Assembly (NCBI GenBank): GCA_018907035.1
Contig: JACCIC010000062.1
Coordinates: 422,001-486,000 of the forward strand
Origin: Sycobia sp. Sy_11
Lineage: Eukaryota > Arthropoda > Insecta > Hymenoptera > Epichrysomallidae
Length of the DNA stretch: 64,000 nt
Reading direction: 5' to 3'
Part shown: positions 37,139 to 48,625 of the stretch, piece by piece
Position numbering within the stretch: the stretch's first letter is position 1
Layout of the letters: every line of letters starts with the position of its first letter
Made by a program: the position numbers and the translations under genes
The notes under the pieces: model-generated
What the model was told of the DNA's origin: nothing
Seen by the model: the letters and a program-made list of their open reading frames with translations, nothing else
Databases searched by the model: none

Positions 37139-37820
37139 AATAAATATTTTTATCGGTCTTACCGTCTTTAGAATATCATATATTAGTTAAAATAATGACA
37201 GTCAGATTGTCCTTGTTTATTATCATCCCCGTAGACTCTGAAATAAAACTTATTACTACAATAAATTGTATCAGAAGATTAAAAATAAAAATACAATAAT
37301 AAATAAAATAAAAATAAAAAAATAATAAAAGTACTTATTCTATGTTATTAAAGGACAAACTGACTGACCCTACCACCTGAAATTTAGGATTACCTTCTTG
37401 TCCGACGTTTCGAACCGCTACAGTTCATCCTCGGGAACTAAACTGTTAACTAACTGAACTGACAGTTCAGTTCCTGAGGATGAACTGCAGCGGTTCGAAA
37501 CGTCGGACAAGAAGGTGACCTAAGTTTAAGCTGGTGGGGACAGCCAGGTTGTCCTTTACTACCATAGAATAAGTATTTTTATAATTTTTTTATTTTTATT
37601 TTATTATTTATTTTATTTTATTTTTCTTTTTAAATTTCTGATATACTTTATTGTAGTAATTAGATTTATTTCAGATTCTATGGTGGTGATCATAAACAAA
37701 GACAGTCTGACAGTCATTATTTTAACTAATATATGATATTATAAAGACTGTAAGACCAATAAAAATATTTATTAATTTAATTCAGAACAGTCGACATAAG
37801 TACAATTTTTAATTTTAACC
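37139..37820. mobile_element. Fold-back element C
   Basis: Near-identical to element B in its left half and centre (same ends, GACAGTC palindromes and inner GTTCGAAACGTCGG hairpin core). The right half differs more: after GACAAGAAGG it reads 'tgacctaagtttaagctggtgggg' rather than copying the left arm. This suggests independent divergence or a recombinant copy. It ends with the shared 'cagaacagtcgacataagtac' flank and a TA tract. Confidence 0.85.
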
Positions 37821-37824
37821 TATA

Positions 37825-37891
<67 letters not shown>

Positions 37892-38113
37892 ATATTATTT
37901 TATATCTCTTATATTTATTAAACAGAGATATTTTGAAGAACCTTGTTTTAAATTGCTTTATTCCAACAATGTATTGTACAATATTTCATAAAGGATTAAG
38001 TAAATATGGGAGAAAATATGTTTGTTTTTATATAAAATTTTAGTATAATATGTATGAAATATCTTATCTGAGAAAAATTCACTATCTAACAAAAATTTAC
38101 TATTTTAGGTCAG
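37821..38113 (+). other. Intron before the decayed exon 7
   Basis: (TA)n at about 37822-37895, then AT-rich sequence to a weak acceptor. AG at 38112-38113 gives the common phase; the stronger-looking AG at 38107-38108 gives the wrong phase. Confidence 0.45.
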
Positions 38114-38250
38114 CAGTAAATTGTAATAAATGCTACCACCGTTCCTTGATCGTTAAACACTTCAGGTATGAGTGCGTAAGGAAGCCAATGTTCAACTGTT
38201 TTTCATGCAATAAGAAGTTCAACTACAGGCAGCATTTTAAATCGTATTGA
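38114..38250 (+). pseudogene. lola: Decayed lola finger exon 7
   Basis: From the AG at 38112-38113 the common two-base phase gives 44 residues to TGA at 38248-38250. They align with the finger pair: VNCNKC...HFRYEC, then VRKPMFNCFSCNKKF. Finger 1 has only 8 residues between its second Cys and the His instead of 12, a 4-residue deletion. Finger 2 ends HFKSY then stop, with Tyr where the first zinc-binding His should be and nothing after. The linker is nearly absent. The exon is AT-rich like exons 10 and 11. Best read as a dying exon; a short functional tail without fingers is possible. Confidence 0.6.
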
Positions 38251-40585
38251 AGTTTTGTGCAGTAAATCTCATCGGAATATATTTTGCTGTAACGTTTGTG
38301 CAGCTGACAATGAATTTTATATAGTACGCTATAAATTTGAGCCGGCAAATATTCGATCACTGATAAAGCAAACTAAATTTTTGTTACTAAATTAGTGAAT
38401 AGTATCTAGGTTTACGCTGTGAACTTTCTGTTTAGGCTTTAGAAAATCAAGGATAAGTAGTTCTTAACAACTGTTTAATTTCTTTTAGCAGTAGCCCGAT
38501 TTGCATTGGCTAAAAGTTAAAGAACCGATTTCAAATTTTTCACGATGAATATTTATTCCTTATAAAATTAATTAATTAATGCATTAGTTATACATTTGAA
38601 TACACATCATAGACTTAAAAATCAAGGCAAATCTTTTTGTACAGTCGGAGTGAAAAATTAATGACATAACTAGTATGTAGTCGATACTAAAATATTTCTA
38701 AAAATTATAACCGAACAAACTGTTTCAAACCCAAGCATGTATTTATTTTTCTGTTAAAAAGAAGATATAATTAAAGTGTATTAATTGTAAATAAATACGA
38801 TTGAAGAAAGTATATTTTGAGCATTTAAGTCTCAAAAAAACATTTAAAAACTAAACAGTGTTTCTTTTTAGAAATTAAATAGTTCACTTACAGCGAAAAC
38901 CATTCAACATTATATTCTACTTTTTAAACGATTCTTATTTAATTTTGAATTTTCAGTGTTTGACTTTTGATGATATTCTGATTTGCTTATTGGATGTTTA
39001 TTGGTCTTATCAAAATATTTGTCTTCATGAAAGTTATTGTAAACTAGTCTTACCATCACATATTATTTGATTGCTCTTTGGATCTTTACAGTGTATTTTG
39101 GAGAATTGATTTTCCATGCGTGATTCAAAATGTTTTCTTATAATATTTTTATTTGCTGCCAAGATTTTTACGAAGAACTTTTAGCAATCTTACAGAATTA
39201 GTCCACGTCGAACAATTGATCAATCACATCTAGATGTATGGAGCAATTTTTTAGAATTGTAATATTTTAAAATTTATGAGATTTGTATCCTAAAAAATAT
39301 TTATTAAATATAATTTTTCAGGAATCAGCAGAGAACTTTTTTGGAGATTTTAAGCTCAATTTCGAAGTAATTGTTATGGTTTTTAAATCAGTCTATTGAT
39401 ACTTATGTGTAACCAAACAATTTTCTTGATTTCTTTGCATTAAGTTACAGATAAAATTTTAAGATTACTATTTCAATAAGCCCTTCTTTAAATTTGGTTT
39501 TCACACAGCTTAGTGATGCTTAGTACTTATTTCCCAATCTTGCCTTTCCATATATAGCTATCTATCGACATATATCTATCTCTATGCGCGCGCGCGCGTG
39601 TATGTTTGTGTGTATTTTATTATTATTGTTTTATATTAAGCCCTACCTCTTCGCCACTCCACATTTGCCCACCTACAGCTCCGCCTGTGATCCCGGATGA
39701 TCCTAGCATCAATTAAAATTATTTTTTTACTAGGTACTAACTAAATTTTTTATCGAGTAGAGTAAAAATGAACAAATAATCTCTTATAGCTATAGTGAAT
39801 AAATATTTATGATAGATGATATACAGTTTAACAAATCAATGTTTTTGCAGCATGAAATACATTAAAAAAGTTTGAATATTGACAGAAAAACGGAAGGAGA
39901 TAAAAAAACTTTTATATTTCATTTTAAACATTTATATATTATTATTTATACAGAAATAAATATATACATAATTAAATTCATGAGTTTGAGGTCAGAGTAT
40001 AATGCAAAGAATTATTTTTAATTTTAAGTAATATTTGTGAATGGCCCATTCCTTTCTAGCCCATTAGATTATTCAAGACCACCAAAAAGTATTCCTTCAG
40101 TTTCTTCTTAACCCATGATGAATTGGACAAAACTTTCAATAGAAATCCACACCTGTGTGATTTAATTTTTGTAATTTCGTCCTTGCTTTCTCATTCTTTG
40201 TATATGTCAAAGGTGAATTCCCTCCGAGTTTCGCGAGTCTTACTTGCTAAAGTTCGTTGTTGATCAAAGAATGTACCATTGCCATATATAGTTACGGCGA
40301 CAATCAACAAACTTTTTAACTTTTCAACGCAAGCTTCGCGAGTTCCGTCCTGTAATCAATCGTGTTTGTAGGGACCATTTCCAGGGACGTCTCATCATAA
40401 TGCAATCGTGACCCCATAAAGGGTCTTCTGTTCAGTGAATGCTTGTGCGAATTGCTGTGCATGTGTATGCGTGCGCGCGCGCGCGTGAACGTGCGTTTGT
40501 GTACACCCATCTTATCTTCCACCCCTCCCGCTCCCGTTCTCCGTCCTCGTGCAAAACTCAATGGTCATTCTCAATTCTCTCTATC

Positions 40586-40643
<58 letters not shown>

Positions 40644-40648
40644 TGCAG
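38251..40648 (+). other. Intron before exon 8
   Basis: AT-rich. A short (CG)n/(TG)n tract lies at about 39588-39612, followed by a small C-rich patch at 39640-39710 of unknown nature. From about 40180 the composition is more balanced, ending in the (CT)n tract that forms the exon 8 acceptor. Confidence 0.5.
40590..40642 (+). repeat. (CT)n microsatellite forming the exon 8 polypyrimidine tract
   Basis: About 26 CT units run directly into 'ccttgcag', so the repeat itself is the polypyrimidine tract of this acceptor. Confidence 0.85.
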
Positions 40649-40875
40649 AGGACGGCGAACCGCTGTATCATTGGTCGACCGGCGAGGCCGACAACGCCCA
40701 CATCGAATTCCTGACGGTCGACGGCAGTGGTGGCGTCAGTCGGTCCACCGCGTGCCAGTGTCCCAATTGCGAGAAGTGGTTCGCGTGGCGCACCTCGCTT
40801 TTACGGCACTTACGCGAGGACTACAAGATAATGCCGCGCTTCGCTTCCCAGCAGTGCGGCAAGTGCTTTAGGTGA
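40649..40875 (+). CDS. lola: lola alternative 3' exon 8, fingers damaged
   Basis: Acceptor 'ctctccttgcag' (AG at 40647-40648), two-base entry, 74 residues to TGA at 40873-40875. An acidic linker starts DGEPLYHWSTGEADN. Finger 1 starts normally (CPNC...) and keeps its His, but the final Cys is Tyr (HLREDY). Finger 2 has lost its first Cys to Ser (ASQQCGKCFR) and is cut off by TGA. In the same frame after TGA, ACC and TAG, the sequence HLRRHQRSISAYV continues the finger, with Ser where the last His would be expected. Either a recently decayed exon or one kept for its linker. A donor-like AG|GTGAAC also overlaps the stop. GC-rich throughout. Confidence 0.7.
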
Positions 40876-40923
40876 ACCTAGCATTTACGCAGGCATCAGA
40901 GATCCATCAGCGCCTACGTCTAG
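40876..40923 (+). pseudogene. lola: In-frame remnant of the second finger of exon 8
   Basis: After TGA (40873) and TAG (40879-40881) the frame reads HLRRHQRSISAYV to TAG at 40921-40923. With CGKCFR before the stops this restores finger spacing (F-x5-L-x2-H). The last zinc ligand is missing. Confidence 0.6.
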
Positions 40924-40938
40924 AACAACGTCTATAAC

Positions 40939-40944
40939 AATAAA
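40939..40944 (+). terminator. AATAAA polyadenylation signal candidate for exon 8
   Basis: Canonical hexamer about 65 nt after the TGA, in still balanced composition, which suggests that the exon is, or recently was, a transcribed terminal exon. Confidence 0.4.
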
Positions 40945-42750
40945 ATAAGAGAAGAGAGCCGAAAATGGCACGCTTTCCTGGACCTTTCTTTCTTTCTTTC
41001 TTTTATTCCCAACAATAATTGGGTCTGAACAGGCATTCTAGAGGAGGAATATTTACTTTGGATATTATTCAGGGAAAATCTATTCTCAATGATGGATAAT
41101 TATCGATTAGCTGTATCTAAAGCAATTGAAGAAGACCTTTTTTCGAAATATTATCAACCGCAATGAAAATACTATTTGTTGGTTGTCCCCAAGTCCAATA
41201 ATATCTACAAAAGCAAATGAGTAGTATGCATATACAAACTAAGAACAATAATTTACCTATATAATAGGATACGTATATGAGACTACAGCGTAATAAGTCT
41301 GATGGTGATTATTTGAAGTATATAGTTGCTATTATGTAAAAAAGGGAAAAAGTCAATCTTAAGTGTAAAGAAAAGGCTTATACAAATAAGTTTGTATAAT
41401 AACGAAAGTACTATTTTAAATGCCTCTCTTTCTTTATTATATAAGTCTTAATAATACAATTAAAAGTATTTATAAATAAAATTATTGAAGAAGCAGGGCC
41501 GAAGGTCTTTTCGATTAATTCATATTCATTTGCCTTTAATTTTAAGTGTATTATATATGTCCTCATTAATTTTTAATAATTATTTAATAATTATTAGAAA
41601 ATAATATTTAGAAAATAATAATAATTTAATATAAATCACGACAGATATATCGATAGTTTATTGTAGGAAATGTTAACGTTTCGCATTCTTAAAATTTATA
41701 TGTAATAAGAATACTAAAAATTATGTTATTTAACAAGAGAATTTATTAAATCAAAATATCAGACAAAAATCAAATAATAAACTGAACAACTAAACTTAAT
41801 TACTTTGTTTATAGTAATCTAATACAACAGTTTAATTTGATAAAACATATTCATGTAATTATTAAAATGCAACATGCCCATTTGAAAAACATTTAATTAT
41901 ATGATTGTCAGTAATTTCTAGGCTATTTCCACATTATTCTAATAATATAAATGTTTTTTTACAGGTTCACTATTACTCAGAATTTATTATGAATTTTAAC
42001 ATAAAATTTATACGAGGTAAGTACGAAAGCAAATTGTAGGAGCCAATAATTCTTAAAATTATATTATTTTCAGATCGTTACTTTTAGTTTTATAAACATT
42101 CAGATTCATCGTTGAGTGTCATGCATTATTCATTTAGAAAAAGTATATAAGCATGAAAACCAAAATAAATTCATTCCAGAGCAAACATTAATAAATTCAT
42201 AATCATTTCAATTATTTATTAATTAACTTGTTTCACACATAGTTTCGACGATTTGATTATTAAAAAAACATTAGTTTTTACGAAATCTCAATAAAAAACC
42301 ATGAAGCTTGAAATAAAATATGAACATGTTTATTTTTAACTACTGAATTTGAATAGAACCTTATAGAGATATTGTTATTGTATGAAAATCCCTTTGGTGG
42401 CGGTTATAATCCATCATAGATACGCGGGTTTCTTCTAATTGCCTATCTACAGTAATAATTAATGTACTGCTGTGAGTTTTTTCACGCTATTCTATTCATA
42501 CGATTCATTCATAAAATCTTAACAGTTTCCCATTATGAAAATAATGCGAGTAGTGTCAACTGTAGTCTGATACCACTTAACAAGGGTGATTGGGTTATTC
42601 TAAATTATATAGATATTTAAACAAAAATATTAACAATTGCGTGCGCATTAACAATGTGAATTGATGCTAAATGGTAATCAAAGAAAATCTACTATTTTCT
42701 CTATCTAGTCAACGCAATTTGCATACGTTAAACACATATAGATATTGTAA
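40945..42750. other. Intron, AT-rich, with a possible micro-exon
   Basis: No finger exon seen. A 52-base segment at 41965-42016 is bounded by a good acceptor (tttttttacag) and a strong donor (gag|GTAAGT) but is AT-rich and carries no recognisable coding content. Confidence 0.4.
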
Positions 42751-42935
42751 AATTAAAATTAAAAATTGAACTTCTGTCGACTGTTTTAAATTAAATTAAT
42801 AAATATTATTATCGGTCTTAGCATTCTTATAATATAATATATTAACTAAAATAATCACAGTCAGATTGTCCTTCTTTATATTTTCCCAAAGAATTCTTCG
42901 GAGTAACTATATACAAGGGCAGTCTGACTGTCATG

Positions 42936-43005
<70 letters not shown>

Positions 43006-43040
43006 ACTGTAAGATCGCTAAAAATATTTATTAATTTAAT
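42751..43040. mobile_element. Fold-back element D, short form
   Basis: The left end carries 'gaacttctgtcgactgtt' (the inverted outer flank of B and C) and AATAAATATTATTATCGG. ACAGTCAGATTGTCC and its partner CAGTCTGACTGTC follow around a small centre, then a long (AT)n, then the complementary right end. It lacks the hairpin core of A-C, so it resembles a deletion derivative. Confidence 0.78.
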
Positions 43041-43673
43041 ATTGTAAAATCGTTTAGCTTTTATGCGTAGACGTAGACATATTTTTCAATTATAAGTTTT
43101 ACTTGTACAAATGGATTCAATAATATATATAAAATTTGACGCGTCTAGTTCCTGTTCCTACAAGCTATGTGCGGCATCGATGACTTTATACTTTGTACCA
43201 TCAATGATTCCACGCCATGTTTTGTTCTTCATTCCTCGTCTATTATCAAAAAGCTTAAGTTTATTGGTTCGATTGCTTTGCCGAATTGATTTCACCCGGT
43301 CTATGTCCGTCGATCCCTTCTCTTTTTATCATATACGCGTTCTTAAATGTTCTTATATCAATCACAAAATTTTACTCCATCTACGAGCATCCGTATTATT
43401 CGTAATGTTGATAGATAATAAATCCCATAGGATCACCCGACTCGAATGTAAAAACATTAGGTTAAAGGCCAATTTGATAGTTTGTACAATGTGCACACCT
43501 TGAAATAGCACAACCAATACACCAATTTCATAGATTATATGTCTGCGCTTAATTCCACAATCACACGTTACAAAAGTAAAAATTTGTAATTTCTCTTATT
43601 CTGCACGAAGCACATCTGTTGTAACTGGCCATCGTTTCATCAACCAGCACAAAAAGTAAATGCGCGCGCGCGC

Positions 43674-43704
<31 letters not shown>

Positions 43705-43773
43705 CCCAATGGTCAAATCGACGAAGTAAGCACGAAAATAAAAAAAAATTTCCTCTTTTTGGATGATTGATAG
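43041..43773 (+). other. Intron before exon 9
   Basis: Slightly GC-elevated between 43130 and 43500, with an open + frame of 130 residues that I do not recognise and treat as chance. A (GC)n/(GT)n tract lies at 43662-43702, 70 nt before the acceptor. Confidence 0.4.
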
Positions 43774-44033
43774 GCCTCGTTGCGCGCCCCTCATCCTCCT
43801 CGTCGGTGGTCTTCTCGTGCCCGAAGTGTGGCAAGGTCTACAGTTGGCCGGGCTCCCTGACCCGTCACCTACGCGACGTTTGTGGCGTACCACCCAGGCA
43901 CCGCTGCGACTACTGCAACCAGCGCTTCAGCCAGCGCTGCAGCTACCAGCGCCATATGCGCACTCAGCACAAGGAGAACGTGCGTGTCTACGGCCGTGGC
44001 CGAGGTCGCAGTGTTTCCACGGAGCCCAAGTAA
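43774..44033 (+). CDS. lola: lola alternative 3' exon 9, two zinc fingers
   Basis: Acceptor AG at 43772-43773 (weak tract, 'ttggatgattgatag'), two-base entry, 85 residues, TAA at 44031-44033. The linker is short and Ser-rich (LVARPSSSSSVV). Finger 1 is at 15-36 (CPKC...HLRDVC) and finger 2 at 44-65 (CDYC...HMRTQH). The tail is basic, with YGRGRGR then SVSTEPK. The stop overlaps a consensus donor (AA|GTAAGT, GT at 44030-44031), so splicing could replace the last residue with a further exon; a candidate is at 48523. GC-rich, with all ligands present. Confidence 0.87.
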
Positions 44034-44122
44034 GTCCGCAGCCAGACAACTTATTATTCCGATAATGTTATCTATATTTTACACCAACCCTCTCACCTAC
44101 ACACGCGCGCGCGCGCGCGCTA

Positions 44123-44189
<67 letters not shown>

Positions 44190-47100
44190 TAAATTAGAAT
44201 TTAAACACATATTAAATTGAATACGCACACTTTTTCTCAAAAAGGAGTTTTTGCCACCTTCGTGTGTCCTGACACGGAGCCAGCTTTTCCCTACATAATT
44301 GTATATTCATATTTTTTACAAGAAAAATCTGTAGCAAGTATTTTAGTTCATTCTTTGAAATGTTATATTTGTTCAATGTTAATGTTTTTTTAAATTATTC
44401 ATTATTACAAAAAATTTTAAACCTAATTAACGCGAATCTCGAATAATACTTAATTTATTGTTATTTCAAGTAATTTAAAATTTATTGATGTAATTTGACA
44501 TAACACGATAACATGATGTTGCCGAATCTATGTAGATAGAAAACCATTTTAAGTTCAAATTTTATACTGTTGTATGTAAGATTATTCTGAACTACAACAA
44601 ATGCATTTCTGTTGCATTTATTAATATAATTGAAACAAATAACCATTGGACGGATTCAAAAATGTTACGAAGAGTAGAAGATTTAGCTAATTAAGTTAGC
44701 TAATTAACGGCGATCTTGAACTATAATATGAGTACCGATATATAATATTTTTTCGTTAATTCAATTTATTTACTTGATAACAAATTTGACTTTATTATGT
44801 TTTAATTTTATTATGTATTTAGATAATAAATTTTCTATGCATACTATTGACATTCGGCTTTCAATATTAAATAAAAACCTTTGCAGTTATGGCAAAATAT
44901 TTGAAAATAAATAATCAGCTTTCTTTTGTGTGCAATTTTACAGTGTTTCGGAAAGAACCTCTTTTCCGTAAATTCTCCATAAATTATATCTTAAGATATA
45001 AAAATACATTTTCAACTGAATGATAATCAAAAAAGAAGAAAAGGTCAACAGAGAAGAATCAACTAATTGAAGATCATCAATGAAGATCCTAAACCGACCG
45101 AAAATTGTTTAAATACTTTAATTCTACATAAGATGCGTTATTCAAGATATAATAGCATGAAGAATAAGGAGAATCGAATCAAGATAGAAGAACATCGGTT
45201 GAAGAAGGCAGATTAACTAATAGAAGATATTCAGCTTCTGAAGCTTATGTGATTGCATCGTAGATTATTCACTTGTGATTAGTATACTTAAGCTTTTATT
45301 CTACTTATACTGTAAGGCATTGATTACTAACAGAAAATTTGTTTGCTTTATGTGCACGTGTTTGTGCTAAAGTAGTCTATACCAGAGCCGGTCTATAGCT
45401 TAGGCGATTATTTTTTGTAGTGTTAATTGAGAAATATTTATTTAATTTTAAAGAGGAAACAAATTTTAGGATATTTAAAAAATGGTGATATTTACTGATT
45501 AACAAATGTTTATTACATTAAAATTGTAAATAATTCTAAAAATGTAAATTTTGTAAAAACATTGTAAATTCTTATATTAGGAAAAAATTGTGATTTAAAA
45601 AAGTGATTGAAATTTTTTAATGTAATACTATCAATTTAATTTCGCAATTAACATGACAAAATAGATATTTACTGTAACTTTTCAACAAAAGTAATAATAT
45701 GTTACGCCTTAGTCCTAGCGCTATTAAGAGAACGATGGTTCATTTTATTCATTTAATACCATATTATCTCTTTCATTTTTGTAAACGATTAACTTTGTAT
45801 AAGATTATTATACTTAGATTATATAAGTTTTTGGTTCTTGAAACACAGGGCTTCACGAAATTAAGTAAATATATATCTTATTTGTGTTAAATATTATGAT
45901 TAAGTCGAGATTTTGTCTTATCGTTGAAAATTTTGTTTCAATTATTAGTAATACCATATTATAGATAATGTCTTGATATTAGAAAGAAAGGGTCTATTGG
46001 TGAATATTTTAATTGGAAAAATAATTTTACTACTTAACTTTTCAACAAAAATTTAATTTCGGTAGACAATAGTTATTGCATACGTGAATGATAGTTCGTA
46101 CAATTCATTTTAGAAATTAAGGTAAAAAATTCTTTTAAATCATCAAAATTAATTCCGATTCATAAGTAAGATTATTTAACGAATAAATGAGCTTGCGGAC
46201 GTGTCGTATGCTGATTTGGTTAAAACTGAAATTTTATAGAATTATCAGACGCGATTAATTAGTATATCGGTAAAAGTTCAAGTTTATGGGCAGAAATTAC
46301 CCTTCAAATCTATTTTGATGTTTTTCACATTTGTGTCGGAATCAATGTAGAATGCAATCCCTGTTGATCTAACAAACGGTCCATTGTTACCTTGAATTTT
46401 TTTTGGATAGCTTTTATTTTCTGTGATGGGGATCACCGATTTCTCACTTGCAATCCTTGTTGTTTGCGATTTACTAGAAATCTATAAATATTAACACTTT
46501 CACAGTGTCACAATTAAGAACTATTTAAAAAAAAAACATTTGAATAATTTAAAAACTAAATTATTTTGTGAATGTTAATAATTAAGAGTTTATAGTTATC
46601 CAAGCCTTTTGGAGTATTCGAGAATTTTCCAAAACTTTCTTTAAAAATATCTTTTATTTAAAACGAAGTTCAATCATAAAGGAGAAAACGTCATCTGAAT
46701 TTCATAGAAAATCTAATAAAATTATTAAATTGAAATATTTTTATATAAGCAACATATTTGAAGAAAAAAAAAGAAAAATAGGAGTATTGAAAACAAATAA
46801 AATCGTAGAAATCTATTTTCATGTAAATATATGTTAAAGAATTTATATTTAATTATATTTAACGGTAGAAGAAATTGACATATTAAGATTGCATTGAATT
46901 TGAAATTGAAATTTATTTAAAACAACTCTAAATTTATTTGCAGATTATGAAAATAAATTTAATTATATCAATAATCTTGTAAGATCTTGTTAAAATAAGT
47001 AATTTATAGGATTTTCTTGCCTGAACTTGGGCTGATCTTCTTTCGGAAAGTTTGTTTCCGTATTATCTTCGTATTGCAGTAGGATTTCAACAAAGACGAG

Positions 47101-47841
47101 ACAAAATCAATAACAGTTTTTAATCTTGAAGCCCTATACTTAAAATGGATTGTTGTCTCGAGACTCTTGCATAATTCTTATAGAAAATGATTGCACTCTC
47201 ATCTTCATAACGTTTATAGCAAAGTCAGCGAAAAGTCTGATAAATTGAGATTTTAGAACTATAAGAAGCTTCAGACCTTCGCGAAAGGGGAGCCACTAGT
47301 TTAATGAAGTAAACAAAGCAAAATATTACAAATTAGCTATGAACGGATTCATTTGTCATCGTTGATAATGATTATTATAAATTTTTGGACCCAGACTTTA
47401 TATGAAGCCTACACGCAATAAAAATGAAGCAAGTTAAAAGTACAATCATTCAAACTTCGATTTTATGTGACATTTTATGCACTTTGTCTCCAGATGTATG
47501 TTGAGCTACGTAAAGAAACGGAAGCTTATGTACTTCTTTAGAATTGTGGTAGAATGAGAGAAATTAAGAAAATTCAATTTTTCAGACTTCGCATCCATTC
47601 CATAATCTAATTTATAAGTTATAAATGTTTAAAATATATGTTTTTAGAGAACTACTCAAAATAATATGTTTTCGATAAGAATTTCACAGGGTTCATTTTG
47701 AATCCTATATAAATAATAAGAAATTTTTAACATAATGTAGAAGATATTGAGTCAATTATTTTTAATAAAGCTGTAACTGTGAACACTTTAAATTGATTCT
47801 AGTTCCTTCCCCTTTAACATTATAAGCAATACAATTAAAGA

Positions 47842-47905
<64 letters not shown>

Positions 47906-48522
47906 TATAATATATTTAAAAATAGAATTTAAAGATGTTAAATTCAATATAATTCTTACACCTATTATAATAAGATAAACCATTTTGTCTCTTATTATAA
48001 AGGTAAGAATTAGAACAAAAATATATACATTAATTAATCTAAAATAGTGCATCGTGTTATGATATAAATTTATAGGCAATATTGATTATATAAATGAAAT
48101 AATGAGCTGTGAGATATTTTTATTATTTAGTTAATGATACACTTTATATCTTTCTAAAAAAATTACGTAAATGTTAATTTAAAGAAAAAGGCAAGTTTCG
48201 AGTGAGAAAATTTTAGCTTAAATTCTACAATTAAAAGAAATTCATGACCATTAATATAAATGTATTTTCATTAAAGAAAGATCAAATCTAAGGAAAATTA
48301 AATTCTAAAACTGTACTAAATATCATGAAACGAAGTAAAATTTGTAAAACGAAGATAAATATAAAAGTAGAGAAAAATAAAGTAGCTCACAGATTATGAG
48401 GTGATTTATTACTATTGTAATAACTACGAGTATCAGAATTTTTACTAAATAATTTTTATAAAAATATTGTTATGAAATTATCTTTTTATATTTTTTACGA
48501 ACATAATATATTATTTTTTTAG
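44034..48522 (+). other. Intron or 3' UTR after exon 9
   Basis: (CG)n then (TA)n lie at 44103-44184. The rest is AT-rich, with a purine-rich block of GAAGA repeats at 45030-45245 and (TA)n at 47846-47902. No finger exon recognised. Confidence 0.5.
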
Positions 48523-48625
48523 GACCCACAAAAGTTCATTCGAACAGCAGCCTATGAAGATATTAAATATTTCGAAGAAAAATTCGAGTATTAAAATTGA
48601 TATCATTATTGAAGACCAACATTGA
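48523..48625 (+). CDS. lola: Possible terminal exon spliced to exon 9
   Basis: The acceptor 'ttatttttttag' (AG at 48521-48522) and the phase-2 donor of exon 9 restore AA|G (Lys). The frame then encodes 33 residues, starting THKSSFEQQPMKILN, to TGA at 48623-48625. The tail is Lys/Ser-rich then acidic; no domain is recognised. It contains several GAAGA motifs of the splicing-enhancer type. A second frame of similar length is also open, and in AT-rich sequence 33 codons can be open by chance. Speculative without RNA data. Confidence 0.25.

Noticed and set aside
38109..38113. Acceptor AG at 38107-38108 for exon 7
   Set aside because: A better pyrimidine context, but it gives the wrong phase and an immediate stop (CAG CAG TAA). 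The AG five bases later keeps the common phase.
43111..43503. 130-residue + frame before exon 9
   Set aside because: No recognised domain, no matching splice phase, and no initiation context; composition only slightly above intron. Treated as chance.
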